A DNA stretch of 64,000 bases, taken from assembly GCA_041751935.1 (NCBI GenBank), contig JBGSIA010000201.1:1-64000 (forward strand). Direction: 5' to 3'. Position numbers and translations under genes: made by a program. The stretch is from JBBSJZ01 sp041751935. Lineage in GTDB: Bacteria; Planctomycetota; Planctomycetia; Pirellulales; Pirellulaceae. The notes below the pieces were generated by a model, which was given only the letters and a program-made list of their open reading frames with translations, searched no databases and was not told where the DNA came from. This document shows positions 1-8,774 of this stretch, in pieces (the first letter of the stretch is position 1; each line of letters begins with the position of its first letter).

Positions 1-111
1 AAGGTCTATGAGCGAGGTGTGAAGGCGACTGAAGATTTTCTTACTGGTGACTGCATCCGCTACGATGACCACTTACCTCAATACAACTATCAAACCATTC
101 GATTTCGGTAA
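1..111 (+). CDS. C-terminal end of an unidentified protein (5' part outside window)
   Basis: Frame 1 is open from the first base and ends at TAA (109-111), giving 36 residues that finish with NYQTIRFR. The composition is protein-like (charged and aromatic residues, no low complexity), so it is probably the tail of a gene starting before the window, although so short an open frame could be chance. I do not recognise a family. It points toward the S46 peptidase gene on the opposite strand, so the two would be convergent. Confidence 0.4.
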   Translation, partial: KVYERGVKATEDFLTGDCIRYDDHLPQYNYQTIRFR

Positions 112-498
112 ACCGGGAACTTATTCTTGAGCTGTTCCTAAACAAAAGAAACAAGGAGTCTGAACAGATGGAGGCTGGAGATGAACATCCAACCCCGTTA
201 ATGGAAGTGTAAAGGAATGAAATTTAAAAAGAAACTAGATTCTGTGAGTTTTTTTCCTAGTTGTCTGGTTTGTTGGACTCACCAAGCACAAACGATCCAT
301 TTTCCCTAGTGCTACCTATCGTCTTTTCAGGACTTTGCGGACCGATTTATTCCGTTTTCCAAGGGCTGACGCCCACTGCTATTTCCTGCCAGGGATTCGC
401 CATTAGGAATAACAGCGAAAACGCCGAACTTTGTGTCAACACCCACCCTTGAACAGCCCGGGCTAGTGCCAATCGCCGCGTTGCGACTTGGACTCGAA
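112..498. other. Intergenic region, no gene seen
   Basis: This lies between the partial CDS and the convergent S46 peptidase gene. A T-run at about 248-255 follows an A-rich stretch but the possible stem is weak. A perfect palindrome AGCCCGGGCT lies at 455-464, 35 bases beyond the peptidase stop. The stretch around 361-405 (GGGCTGACGCCCACTGCTAT) resembles sequence I associate with dispersed non-coding repeats in Rhodopirellula genomes, but no second copy was found in this window. Confidence 0.4.
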
Positions 499-2544
499 CT
501 AGTTCCCCAGTTGATCAGCCAATTCTTTGGCGTCGTAAATCGAACGCAGGCCTTCGCGGATGCCGACTCCGGAAACGCTGACCGCGCGGGCTTGAACGTC
601 GCTGTAGAGATAGTCACTGGTGAGACTTTGAATATTCCCGTCAAAGATCAGGCCAACCAAAGCGCCGTCGCGATTGACAACAGGAGAGCCACTGTTGCCA
701 CCGATGATGTCCGCCGTGCAGATAAAATTCAGTTGCGTTGACAGATCGATTTGCGACTTCGCCTTCGACCACGACTCAGGTAAGTCAAAATCGTCCTGGC
801 CTTCGTGTGCTGCATCGTGTTCAAAAGCACCGGCAAAATTCGTAGCAATCGGAATCGTCTTTCCGTCTTCTTCGTACGTTGCAACTTTTCCAAAGGCCAA
901 TCGTAATGTGAATGTAGCGTCGGGATAACCGCCGGTTCCCTCGATCGCCGTAATCGCCTGAGTCACTTTTGCGTACGCTTGTCGCTCGCGCTCTTCCAGT
1001 TCCTCGTTGATGGTTCGGACGCGACGGTACTCAATTTCAATCTTTCGAGCCATTTCAATCAGCGGATCATCCGAACCGAGCACCCTGTCAAATCCGCCAT
1101 CGACGAGTTCCTTTCGCTTGTCGACGTCATGCAATGTTGAGCCGCTGATCAAGAATGCCGCACGCTCTCGCGGACTCATTCCCGCTAATAGTTCAACCAC
1201 CAAATCATCGTTTGCTCCGCGGTACTCGATCAGTCGTGCCAACTCATCCGCTAACTTGACCTGCTCCAAGTCATCGTAGATCGGCGCCGTACTGTACAAC
1301 TCCTGCAGCAACGACTCACGACCAGCATCGGAGTACTCTCGCAATCGCTCATCATTGGGCTTGCGATCTTCGTCGACAAGCAACACGATTTCCAAAGCGA
1401 TATCGGCTAACGAACTGCGAAGCGAAACACTCTTGTCGAGCATCTCACGTTTTTCAGCTTGCACCTTCGCAATCTCGTCCCAAGCCGCGGCAAGTGGCGC
1501 CAGTTTCGGGTCCGCTTTAACCGCAGCAAGAATGCGGTCTTCGGCGCCGCGTTTGGCAACAAAGGTTTGCGGATTCTGTAGCCCCGCGAGCATCCCGGTG
1601 TAGGCTTTGCGAGCGTTCTGAATACCGAACAGTTCATCACGAGCGCGTCGGGCGGACTCTTTGCTCTCCAGCCCAAATTGTTGCATCAAGATTTCTTTTC
1701 GACGCAAAAAATCAAGCACGAAGGGCAATCGATCATCTCGCAAAAACGCCAATGCCGACGTCGTGAAGATTCGCTGGGTCCGCCCCGGATGTCCGCTAAC
1801 GAAAACTAAATCGTTTTCCGCAACCGGCGTCTCGCTCCACTTCAGGAAGTGATCAAGCTTAGCGGGCTTACCGTCCTCGTACACTCGCATTAGCGTGGCA
1901 TCGAGACAATACCGCGGGTACTCGAAGTTATCTGCATCACCGCCAAAGAAGGCAGCTTTTGTCTCTGGCGCCCAAACCAATCGCACGTCCGTGTACTTTT
2001 TGTAACGATAGAGGTGGTACTTGGCACCGCCAAACAAGGTCACCACGTCGCTACGATGTCCGGTCGCGTCGAGCGATTCTTTCTCGATGGTGGCGATCAC
2101 ACCACGGCGTTGTTTCGCAGCCTCGTCGGCTGTTGCTTTCGCATCCACGGCCTCATTGACTCGTTGCGTCACGTCTTCGATCGATACAAGCTGGTTTAGT
2201 TCCAAATCTGGGGCTTGCAATTCTTCATCAAACGATTGGGCTGTGTAGCCGTTGGCAATCAAGTTACGTTCGGGACTGCTCAGTTTATGCAGCGTATCGC
2301 TGGCAACGTGATGGTTGGTCAGCACGAGTCCATTGCTGGAGACGAACGAGCCGGAACCGCCGCTATTGAATCGCACCGACGAAAGCCGCAAATGGTCCAC
2401 CCAGGCATCGGTAGGTGTGAAATTATATTCCTGTTTGAGCGTCTTCAGCGGCAGGTCATTGAACAGATACATGCCTTCGTCGCCGCGTAAAATTCGCGGA
2501 GTGGTTATGGCAATGACGAGCGATAACAGAATCCAGTTGTTCAT
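499..2544 (-). CDS. S46 family dipeptidyl-peptidase (DPP7/DPP11 type), secreted
   Basis: Predicted periplasmic or surface serine exopeptidase that removes dipeptides from the N-terminus of peptides. ATG at 2544 gives 681 residues, near the usual 700-720, and starts with a signal peptide (MNNWILLSLVIAITT). The open frame continues upstream to 2715 but that extension has no signal character. The chymotrypsin-fold catalytic elements are visible: TNHHV at residues 76-80, the GGDADNFEYPR block followed by the expected Asp in YCLDA, and GNSGSP with the nucleophile near residue 618. Eighteen residues after that Ser is Gly (FDGN), the position that is Gly in DPP7-type and Arg in Asp/Glu-specific DPP11-type enzymes, so a preference for hydrophobic P1 residues is inferred. 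It is the last gene of the minus-strand run; 112 bp separate it from the DtxR-type gene, so it may have its own promoter. Confidence 0.9.
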   Translation of the reverse strand: MNNWILLSLVIAITTPRILRGDEGMYLFNDLPLKTLKQEYNFTPTDAWVDHLRLSSVRFNSGGSGSFVSSNGLVLTNHHVASDTLHKLSSPERNLIANGYTAQSFDEELQAPDLELNQLVSIEDVTQRVNEAVDAKATADEAAKQRRGVIATIEKESLDATGHRSDVVTLFGGAKYHLYRYKKYTDVRLVWAPETKAAFFGGDADNFEYPRYCLDATLMRVYEDGKPAKLDHFLKWSETPVAENDLVFVSGHPGRTQRIFTTSALAFLRDDRLPFVLDFLRRKEILMQQFGLESKESARRARDELFGIQNARKAYTGMLAGLQNPQTFVAKRGAEDRILAAVKADPKLAPLAAAWDEIAKVQAEKREMLDKSVSLRSSLADIALEIVLLVDEDRKPNDERLREYSDAGRESLLQELYSTAPIYDDLEQVKLADELARLIEYRGANDDLVVELLAGMSPRERAAFLISGSTLHDVDKRKELVDGGFDRVLGSDDPLIEMARKIEIEYRRVRTINEELEERERQAYAKVTQAITAIEGTGGYPDATFTLRLAFGKVATYEEDGKTIPIATNFAGAFEHDAAHEGQDDFDLPESWSKAKSQIDLSTQLNFICTADIIGGNSGSPVVNRDGALVGLIFDGNIQSLTSDYLYSDVQARAVSVSGVGIREGLRSIYDAKELADQLGN

Positions 2545-2656
2545 CACGGAGCGACCTGGTGCGAGGTGAAAGAAGCGAAACAACGATGGTTCGTTGAGGA
2601 GTCTCTGAGTATAAGATACCAAATCTAGCTTGGCCGGGGAGATAGTTGCGGCGAGT

Positions 2657-3319
2657 CTATATCTGCGTTGCGACGACCAGTTTGTCAGCAACACTGGAGC
2701 TGAACGTTGTCGCACGATTGTTCACCGAAACCGTCGTGGTCGCCGAGTGCCGTGCGTGCTCAACCACAACGCCCGTCGCAGCGAGTTCCAATCCAGACTC
2801 CGTCAAGTATCTTAGAAAATCGCTCGATTGGTCCAGCACTCGAACGAGTCGAAAGGGCTCGCCAACGGGCCATTGAGAAAGCGTGGATTGCTCGGTCGGT
2901 TGAACCGTACCATCGCGTTTGGGGATCGGATCACCGTGCGGATCACTGGGAGGGAACCCCAAATGCTCGTCGATGCGATCGACCAACCGGTCGCTCACCG
3001 CATGCTCCATGTGTTCAGCTTCTTCATGCACTTCGTCCCAAGACAAATTCAGTGTTTGAGACAAGAACAACTCGATCAATCGATGACGACGCAGCACACG
3101 CAAAGCAAGTCGCTGTCCAGCTTCGGTCAGCGTCACGCCTTCGTACGGTGCATACTCGACCAGACCCGCATCGCGGAGCGTCTTTAGCATCGCGGTCACG
3201 CTTCCGGGCGAAATGCCCAACTGGCCGGCAATCGCACCAGTCGATACCGACACGTCGCCAGAATCACCGCCGATTTGGTAAATCGCCTTGACGTAATTCT
3301 CGGTAGTTAGACTCGGCAT
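2657..3319 (-). CDS. DtxR/MntR-family metal-dependent transcriptional regulator
   Basis: Family members are dimeric repressors of manganese or iron uptake genes that bind DNA when loaded with metal. The N-terminal winged helix is clear (TTENYVKAIYQIG, then GISPGSVTAMLKTLRDAGLVEY as the recognition region). The dimerisation and metal-binding helices follow (RRHRLIELFL, HEEAEHMEHAVS), and a C-terminal FeoA/SH3-like domain starts near residue 150. ATG at 3319 is preceded by AAAAGGC and gives 220 residues, typical of the three-domain form; an in-frame TTG lies at 3337. The start is 22 nt after the glutamate dehydrogenase stop, so the two are probably cotranscribed. Which metal it senses cannot be decided from the sequence alone. 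No feoB or mntH transporter gene is in the window. Confidence 0.88.
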   Translation of the reverse strand: MPSLTTENYVKAIYQIGGDSGDVSVSTGAIAGQLGISPGSVTAMLKTLRDAGLVEYAPYEGVTLTEAGQRLALRVLRRHRLIELFLSQTLNLSWDEVHEEAEHMEHAVSDRLVDRIDEHLGFPPSDPHGDPIPKRDGTVQPTEQSTLSQWPVGEPFRLVRVLDQSSDFLRYLTESGLELAATGVVVEHARHSATTTVSVNNRATTFSSSVADKLVVATQI

Positions 3320-3341
3320 GTTCTGCCTTTTACGCAACCAC

Positions 3342-4586
3342 TCACGACGTCATACCAGCTAGCTCGGCAGCCCGACGCACCCGGGTGATTCCGATCATGT
3401 ACGCGGCTGTTCGCAGTGAGACGTTGTGTTGCTGTGCCGTAGTCCAAACGTTCTCAAACGCATCGTTCATCGTACGATCCAGTTCCTGGCGTACGCGATC
3501 GAGTGTCCAGCGATAGTGTTGGCGGTTCTGCACCCATTCAAAGTAGCTGACCGTCACACCGCCTGCGTTGGCAAGAATGTCTGGCAGCACCGTCGTCCCT
3601 CGGGCGGCAAATACAGCATCTGCGTCAGGATAAATCGGCCCGTTCGCCGCTTCGATGATTACCGGTGCCGAAACTTTGGCCACGTTACCGGCCGTGATCA
3701 CGCCACCAAGAGCAGCAGGTATCAGTACGTCGACGTTGTTTAGCGTTAACAACGAATCCGTCGGCATCCGCAAACAGTGTTCGTATCCTTCGAGCAATCC
3801 TCGCGGATGTTGCAGTTTGTGTCGCAACATATCCGGGATATTTAAACCGGTCTCGTCAAAATAGGTCCCGGTGATGTCGCTGATTGCCACGATCGGGAAC
3901 TGGGCCTCGTGCAGAAACTTAGCCGCGTGAGCACCCACGTTGCCAAAACCTTGGATCGCAACTCGCGTCAACTCAGCTTTTCTCGCAAGTCGCTTGCAGA
4001 GTTTCACGGTAAGCGTTCCGACACCTCGTCCGGTCGCTTCCTCGCGTCCCTTGGCGCCGTATTCCTCGACCGGCTTTCCGGTGATAACGGCGGGGTTGAA
4101 ACCGTGATACTTTTCCCATTGGTTGCGAAACCACGACATCACGCGATGGTCTGTTCCCATATCGGGGGCAGGAATGTCGGTATCTGGACCGACGATGTCA
4201 TGAATTTGATCGACAAACGCACGCGTCAGTCGCTCAATTTCGCGAGTCGACAATAAATTCGGGTCGACACCGATGCCACCCTTTGCACCACCGTAAGGCA
4301 GATCGACAACGGCGGTCTTCCACGTCATCAAACTGGCCAGCGCCCGTGTTTCGTCCAAGTCGACTTCGTGGTGGAAACGCAGCCCGCCCTTCATCGGACC
4401 GCGGCTGTTATCATGTTGGACGCGAAATCCAACAAAAGTAGAAATGCTGCCGTCGTCGCGCTCAATCGAGACTTGTACCTGAACTTCGCGGCGCGCCATC
4501 AACAGCATCTCGCGAACCTCCGGCGGTAAATCCAATTGGTTTGCGGCGGTGTCGAAATACAGCCGCGTCGCTTCTGAGGCTCGCAT
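3342..4586 (-). CDS. gdhA: Glu/Leu/Phe/Val family dehydrogenase, probably glutamate dehydrogenase
   Basis: Interconverts glutamate and 2-oxoglutarate plus ammonia with NAD(P). At 414 residues it is a standard small hexameric GDH. The substrate-binding block has PMKGGLRFHHEV and the catalytic-lysine motif LPYGGAKGGIGVDP, then PAPDMGTDHRVMSWF. The Rossmann part has the dinucleotide loop GFGNVG, and ANGPIYPDAD plus NAGGVTVSYFEW are typical of the family. ATG at 4586 begins at the expected N-terminal helix. The last codons are followed closely by the DtxR-type gene. Cofactor preference is not assigned; the overall form resembles the catabolic NAD-type enzymes (RocG/GudB), which is an inference. 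Confidence 0.92.
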   Translation of the reverse strand: MRASEATRLYFDTAANQLDLPPEVREMLLMARREVQVQVSIERDDGSISTFVGFRVQHDNSRGPMKGGLRFHHEVDLDETRALASLMTWKTAVVDLPYGGAKGGIGVDPNLLSTREIERLTRAFVDQIHDIVGPDTDIPAPDMGTDHRVMSWFRNQWEKYHGFNPAVITGKPVEEYGAKGREEATGRGVGTLTVKLCKRLARKAELTRVAIQGFGNVGAHAAKFLHEAQFPIVAISDITGTYFDETGLNIPDMLRHKLQHPRGLLEGYEHCLRMPTDSLLTLNNVDVLIPAALGGVITAGNVAKVSAPVIIEAANGPIYPDADAVFAARGTTVLPDILANAGGVTVSYFEWVQNRQHYRWTLDRVRQELDRTMNDAFENVWTTAQQHNVSLRTAAYMIGITRVRRAAELAGMTS

Positions 4587-4658
4587 TAGTGTTTGGTTCC
4601 GCGGGTCGCGTCAAGAAGTGCTGAGAATCAGTAGCGTAACTCGATTGATCGGGTATTG

Positions 4659-6212
4659 CTACGCCACGCGACGTGCCGACGATCTGGTTGCCAAGTATTG
4701 CGTCGCAGCTCCGCACCACGTCCGAACTTCCGGAGCAGTAGGCGGCTGGGCTGTACGTAAGTAGCGAACTCCCGCGGAAGTTGCTGAGTAGCGAAGTATT
4801 TCGCGATGCAGGGCCTCGGGGTCTCGCGCTGATATCAACTCCGGCGTTGCATACCCAGAACCAACAAGCAGTTGTACGTCGCGGGCCAACATCGCTGGCA
4901 ACTGGCACATCAGCTTCGCTTGCGCCTGCCACTGGCGAACCAAGTCCGTTGTGATCCAACTCGTCGCAATCTTTTCGGATAAGTCTTGAGCGTCTTCGCA
5001 CAAGAAATCTTCCACCGTGTTGATACCAATCTTCTCAAATCGAGCCGCTGTTTTGGCACCGATTGACGGTGCGTCCACAATCAAATCAGAAAGCTTCAAA
5101 CGAGGTGCTGCGGAATGCCAAGGGATGAACGGCAAAGTAACTGGTTCGCTCGCGAGCGTTGCAACGCTCGCAACTGCGGGAACGTTGTCGGGATCGACGC
5201 TGATCGATTCGATGTTGACCGGTTTCGCTATTGGCTGTTCTGACTTCACGGTCATCGCGGCCATCTTCGCTTGCAGCCGCAGTTCGTACTCCTTCTCAGA
5301 AGCGTACACCTTAGCTACGCGCTGTTTGACGTCAACTTCGTCTGGCAGGTATTTCGTGAGAGTGCCAGTTTCACGATACTCTTGAATCAGCAATTGCAGT
5401 TCCTTTTGCTCCTGTTTTGACTCGACGCGGCGGAGCCACAGACGATCGGGAACACGGATCGTGGCCAGGATAGTCGCCAACATCACGTCCGTTGATTCAA
5501 TCGGTTTGGCCGATCTCGCTTCAACATCAGCGGCTGCGCGCTCGAGCACGCGAGCCCAACCAGTAATCGCTAGCCCGAACAGTTCCGAAAGCACAACGCG
5601 TGACTCAGCCGAAAGGCCTTCCGGAGGCCGAGCGATTCCTCGCTCTAGGTTGTAGGTGTCAACGAGCACCGCGTACTTGCGATGTGCGAACCTTGCCGCG
5701 TGCAAGATCGCCTCGCCCAACCACCCAGGGCCTTCGGATAATTGAAATACTATTCGCAATTCATCGTCTTGCCACTGCTTCAACAGCGACTCGTATGACT
5801 GACAGATCGACCACTCAATCGGTCGATGGACCACGGTTTCTCGCTCCGACTGGCCCGTGTGCAGAGGTTGGATTGGGTCGGTGAAATAGTGGCTAAGTAC
5901 GCCAGCGGCGTACGCGGCTCGGGAGTATTCGCCGCGTTCCAAATCGCCCTGCAAACGATCGTACCACTTGTGAGCAAGACGCGGCGCACCGCCCCAGTAA
6001 CCATCGGCAACGTGGACCACATGATTCTGAAAATCGCGAAAACGTGTGTCGGGGTCCTTGGCACCGACAAGGTACTGTTTGTGATGACGCATCAATTGAC
6101 GAACGAGCCGTGTACCTGCATCGGTTTGGACCAATGGCAATGCATCAATGGCAAAGTAGTGATGCGTGCTGCGACAGTGTGCAGCTCGCAAAATCGATAG
6201 CAGCGGGTGCAT
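4659..6212 (-). CDS. Zinc-dependent phospholipase C-like protein with C-terminal DUF4332-like helical domain
   Basis: Residues 1-200 resemble the zinc-dependent phospholipase C / S1-P1 nuclease-like fold. His and Asp residues sit where metal ligands are expected (H12, H17-H18, then LSHYFTDPIQPLHTG with H108, D112 and H118, and HRPIEWS with H129 and E133). Residues about 370-500 look like a DUF4332 helix-hairpin-helix unit (APSIGAKTAARFEKIGINTVEDFL), a fold otherwise associated with DNA or protein binding. Length is 517 residues from ATG 6212; a GTG at 6224 is a possible alternative. No signal peptide is evident, so a cytoplasmic location is likely. Substrate unknown: phospholipid, nucleic acid or no catalysis at all are all possible. 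Neighbouring unknown genes at 6261 and 6713 lie on the same strand with short gaps. Confidence 0.7.
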   Translation of the reverse strand: MHPLLSILRAAHCRSTHHYFAIDALPLVQTDAGTRLVRQLMRHHKQYLVGAKDPDTRFRDFQNHVVHVADGYWGGAPRLAHKWYDRLQGDLERGEYSRAAYAAGVLSHYFTDPIQPLHTGQSERETVVHRPIEWSICQSYESLLKQWQDDELRIVFQLSEGPGWLGEAILHAARFAHRKYAVLVDTYNLERGIARPPEGLSAESRVVLSELFGLAITGWARVLERAAADVEARSAKPIESTDVMLATILATIRVPDRLWLRRVESKQEQKELQLLIQEYRETGTLTKYLPDEVDVKQRVAKVYASEKEYELRLQAKMAAMTVKSEQPIAKPVNIESISVDPDNVPAVASVATLASEPVTLPFIPWHSAAPRLKLSDLIVDAPSIGAKTAARFEKIGINTVEDFLCEDAQDLSEKIATSWITTDLVRQWQAQAKLMCQLPAMLARDVQLLVGSGYATPELISARDPEALHREILRYSATSAGVRYLRTAQPPTAPEVRTWCGAATQYLATRSSARRVA

Positions 6213-6260
6213 CGTGGTAGTCACTCCATTGACAGGTGGTTGGTTGTCGTAGTGTTACTG

Positions 6261-6566
6261 CTAGGCTGCTTGGCTGCGGTACCGGCGGAGTTCCGTATCA
6301 ATATCGATACGATAGGCTGCGGCTTGTCGGGCTAACCGGTTTCGCAACGACATCTCACCGCCAACGATCGATTGCGCGATAGCGAAGCGTTCGGAGAAAT
6401 GTTCCCAGGGCAACGGGCGAAATTCGCTGTGTCCGGCCGGTCGCGGCTGTTTTCCGTAAAGCGCAGCGATCCGCCAGTGATGATCAGCGCGTGCGATCAG
6501 CAGGTAGACGTTGTACAGTTCGTTAATGGAAAGAGAAGTCAAATCCGGCAGCGAATGGATCGCCAT
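6261..6566 (-). CDS. Hypothetical protein, 101 residues
   Basis: No family recognised. The start at ATG 6566 is preferred because AAGGA lies 8 nt upstream; ATG 6575 and TTG 6617 are in frame but worse placed. The product is mostly helical by composition, with an N-terminal segment (SLSINELYNVYLLIARADHHW) and a basic C-terminus (LRRYRSQAA). It lies between the acidic protein at 6713-7441 and the phospholipase-like gene, all on the minus strand, which suggests one transcript. Confidence 0.6.
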   Translation of the reverse strand: MAIHSLPDLTSLSINELYNVYLLIARADHHWRIAALYGKQPRPAGHSEFRPLPWEHFSERFAIAQSIVGGEMSLRNRLARQAAAYRIDIDTELRRYRSQAA

Positions 6567-6712
6567 CGATTGCATCCTTGCGACAGTCAGCGTTATTGTT
6601 TTTCGCGGCGTCCACAATGGGCAGCGAACGTAGCGACGGAGTGTTGCAATTTTGTCGCATCGAAAGCAAGACGAAAATCACGCTACATAGCAGTGGCGAT
6701 GATGGAGTCGCC

Positions 6713-7441
6713 CTAGCGAGGCTTTCCACGGACGATGGCACGGGTTTGACCGACCAGAGCCTCGATCTCATCCGGTCGTGGATCAGGAGCAATGTGCGTG
6801 AAGTAGTCGTCGTCGATCCCAAGTAACCGCCGACGCTGAAGCGAAATCCCAGGGTCCGCATCCAGAAAACTATCGGCCATTTCAAAGTCGCGGTCCCACA
6901 GTATCGTGTCCGCTAGCTGATCGATGATGTTTGTCCACAGCTCTTTGTCTCGGCAGTCGACTCCGGGCAACTCGCAAGCATCCGACGATTCCTCGACAGC
7001 AATCGACTCGTCGCCTTCAGAAATCTCGGCAACTTCCAAGATTCCGCTACGAGCGGCCGTGAGCACGAGGTCGCGCCAGGATTGCAACGGCTCCTGACTC
7101 TCCTCGTCCGCACTGTCACACAAGTCAATTTCGATCGCCACCGAATCACGGATTTCGACAAATATCGCCGCAACCGCAGCCTCGGTGGCCGCCGAAAGCG
7201 GCAACACGTCGTCGGTTGGACACAGCAAGTACTTGGCGATGTCGTACAGCAACCGCAACCGCTGAGACGCTGTCAATGAGTCAAAGACTTGTAAACCGTA
7301 TTGGTTCTCCCAAGTCTGATCCTCATCGAAATCTTCATCCAATTGAATCAGCAAATCATCGATCATTGCATCAATTGCGTTGCTGACAAGGTCAGCCTCC
7401 GCACCACACAATGTTCGATTGCCGCGGCTCGTTTGCCACAT
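6713..7441 (-). CDS. Hypothetical acidic protein, 242 residues
   Basis: No domain recognised. The sequence is strongly acidic throughout (for example DEDFDEDQTWE and CDSADEESQEP), lacks a signal peptide or membrane segment, and contains six Cys residues. ATG at 7441 starts the long frame. The acidic, helical character could fit a protein-protein interaction role, but this is only a guess. It forms a same-strand set with the genes at 6261 and 4659. Confidence 0.6.
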   Translation of the reverse strand: MWQTSRGNRTLCGAEADLVSNAIDAMIDDLLIQLDEDFDEDQTWENQYGLQVFDSLTASQRLRLLYDIAKYLLCPTDDVLPLSAATEAAVAAIFVEIRDSVAIEIDLCDSADEESQEPLQSWRDLVLTAARSGILEVAEISEGDESIAVEESSDACELPGVDCRDKELWTNIIDQLADTILWDRDFEMADSFLDADPGISLQRRRLLGIDDDYFTHIAPDPRPDEIEALVGQTRAIVRGKPR

Positions 7442-7555
7442 GCTTCTTTCGCTCCCACGCGATCGATTTCAGTGCTTCACGACAACGAGTCGTGATGACA
7501 AGTTTGCACATGATAGTCTGTCGCTGGGCTGGAGCGAGTCACAACGTAGAAATAA

Positions 7556-8674
7556 TCAGGAAGCCCGTTTTAAGGTTGAAAAATCTGCACTTGCCTGGTT
7601 GACAACGGCATCGGATTGATGCACCTGTCGCGGGCGCATCCGCACCACTGGCGTAACTTCGTCACTCACTTGACCGGTGCTAGTCTCTGCAAAACTTTTT
7701 GTCGGCGAGAAGACATCCAAAGTCTTGACTTGCACGGAAGTCGATGCCTTGGCGCGATGCAAGTGCACGTCCATTTGCGGGAACGGAATTTGAACCCCAG
7801 CAGCGTCGAGACTGTTCTTGATGGCTTCGGTAAGCTGCTCGGTTAGTTTGAAAAAGTCAGGTGATTTGACCCACATGCGGACTTTCCAATCGACGCTACT
7901 GGCCCCAAATCCAGCAAGGATTACCGCAGCACCGCGGCCTTCGCCCTGGATACACTCACCGGCCAACGAATCGACAGCTCGCTGCAAAGCATCACGGGAA
8001 TTCTTCAAGTCGGCGGCGTACTCAACACCGATGAGCACTTCGACTCGCCGGTGCTTGTGGAAGCTAACGTTCTCAATCGTTCCTCCGGATATCGAACTAT
8101 TCGGCACGATAATTCGCCGGTTGTCGGGAGTGTCCAATGTCGTGGTAAACAAATCAATCTCGTTGACCTTACCCATCAAGCCAGCAACATTGACCATGTC
8201 GCCTACTTTGAATGGTCTAAAAACGAGCAACAATACTCCGGCAGCAAAGTTGCTCAGCGTACCTTGAAAGGCCAACCCAACTGCAAAACCAGCAGCCGCG
8301 AGCACGGCGGCAAGGCCACCCATTTTGACTCCGACTTGACTGAGCGTTCCCCCGATGACGCCAATGAGAATGCAGTAGAACACGACGCGACCGACGAACT
8401 TACCAAGCGTTTCGTCCACTCTGCGGCAAACCGGCGTGCTGATGATGCGTGAAACATAAGATGCAACGAGATAGCCGATAAAGATCGCCAACAAGGCAAG
8501 CGCGGCCGGAATAACGTATTCCTCGCCAAGTTCAATGATGCCACCGACATCGCCACGAATAAGACGTTGAAAAGCATCATGGGCGCGAGTGGTAACTTCA
8601 CCAAGCGTCTGGTCCAAACCAGCGTCAGTGGTTAGCGTCTGGGATGTTTCGGCGGTTGTGGCTTGCATCGACAT
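7556..8674 (-). CDS. Small-conductance mechanosensitive channel, MscS family
   Basis: Inner-membrane channel that opens under membrane tension to release osmolytes. Three hydrophobic segments near residues 50-140 (IPAALALLAIFIGYLVASYV, FVGRVVFYCILIGVIGGTL, then the Gly/Ala-rich pore helix GLAAVLAAAGFAVGLAFQG) match the TM1-TM3 core. The following beta domain has the family signature FRPFKVGDMVNVAG and the IIVPNSSI motif. The C-terminal domain ends with IPFPQMDVHLH. ATG 8674 (or 8668) gives about 373 residues and avoids overlap with the upstream pseudokinase gene, whose stop is at 8775; the open frame to 8824 overlaps that gene. The location directly behind two kinase-type genes suggests, but does not prove, a regulatory link. 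Confidence 0.9.
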   Translation of the reverse strand: MSMQATTAETSQTLTTDAGLDQTLGEVTTRAHDAFQRLIRGDVGGIIELGEEYVIPAALALLAIFIGYLVASYVSRIISTPVCRRVDETLGKFVGRVVFYCILIGVIGGTLSQVGVKMGGLAAVLAAAGFAVGLAFQGTLSNFAAGVLLLVFRPFKVGDMVNVAGLMGKVNEIDLFTTTLDTPDNRRIIVPNSSISGGTIENVSFHKHRRVEVLIGVEYAADLKNSRDALQRAVDSLAGECIQGEGRGAAVILAGFGASSVDWKVRMWVKSPDFFKLTEQLTEAIKNSLDAAGVQIPFPQMDVHLHRAKASTSVQVKTLDVFSPTKSFAETSTGQVSDEVTPVVRMRPRQVHQSDAVVNQASADFSTLKRAS

Positions 8675-8774
8675 TCCGTTATCGAGATCTCGTGAATCGT
8701 GTACGACGAATTTGCTATACAAAATCCTCGATGTTGGAGTCAACGTGAAGCCATACGACTTACACCCGATCAAC

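Noticed and set aside
226..262. Terminator after the first partial gene
   Set aside because: The T-run is there but the pairing A-rich stem is short and mostly A-T with a wobble; too weak to call.
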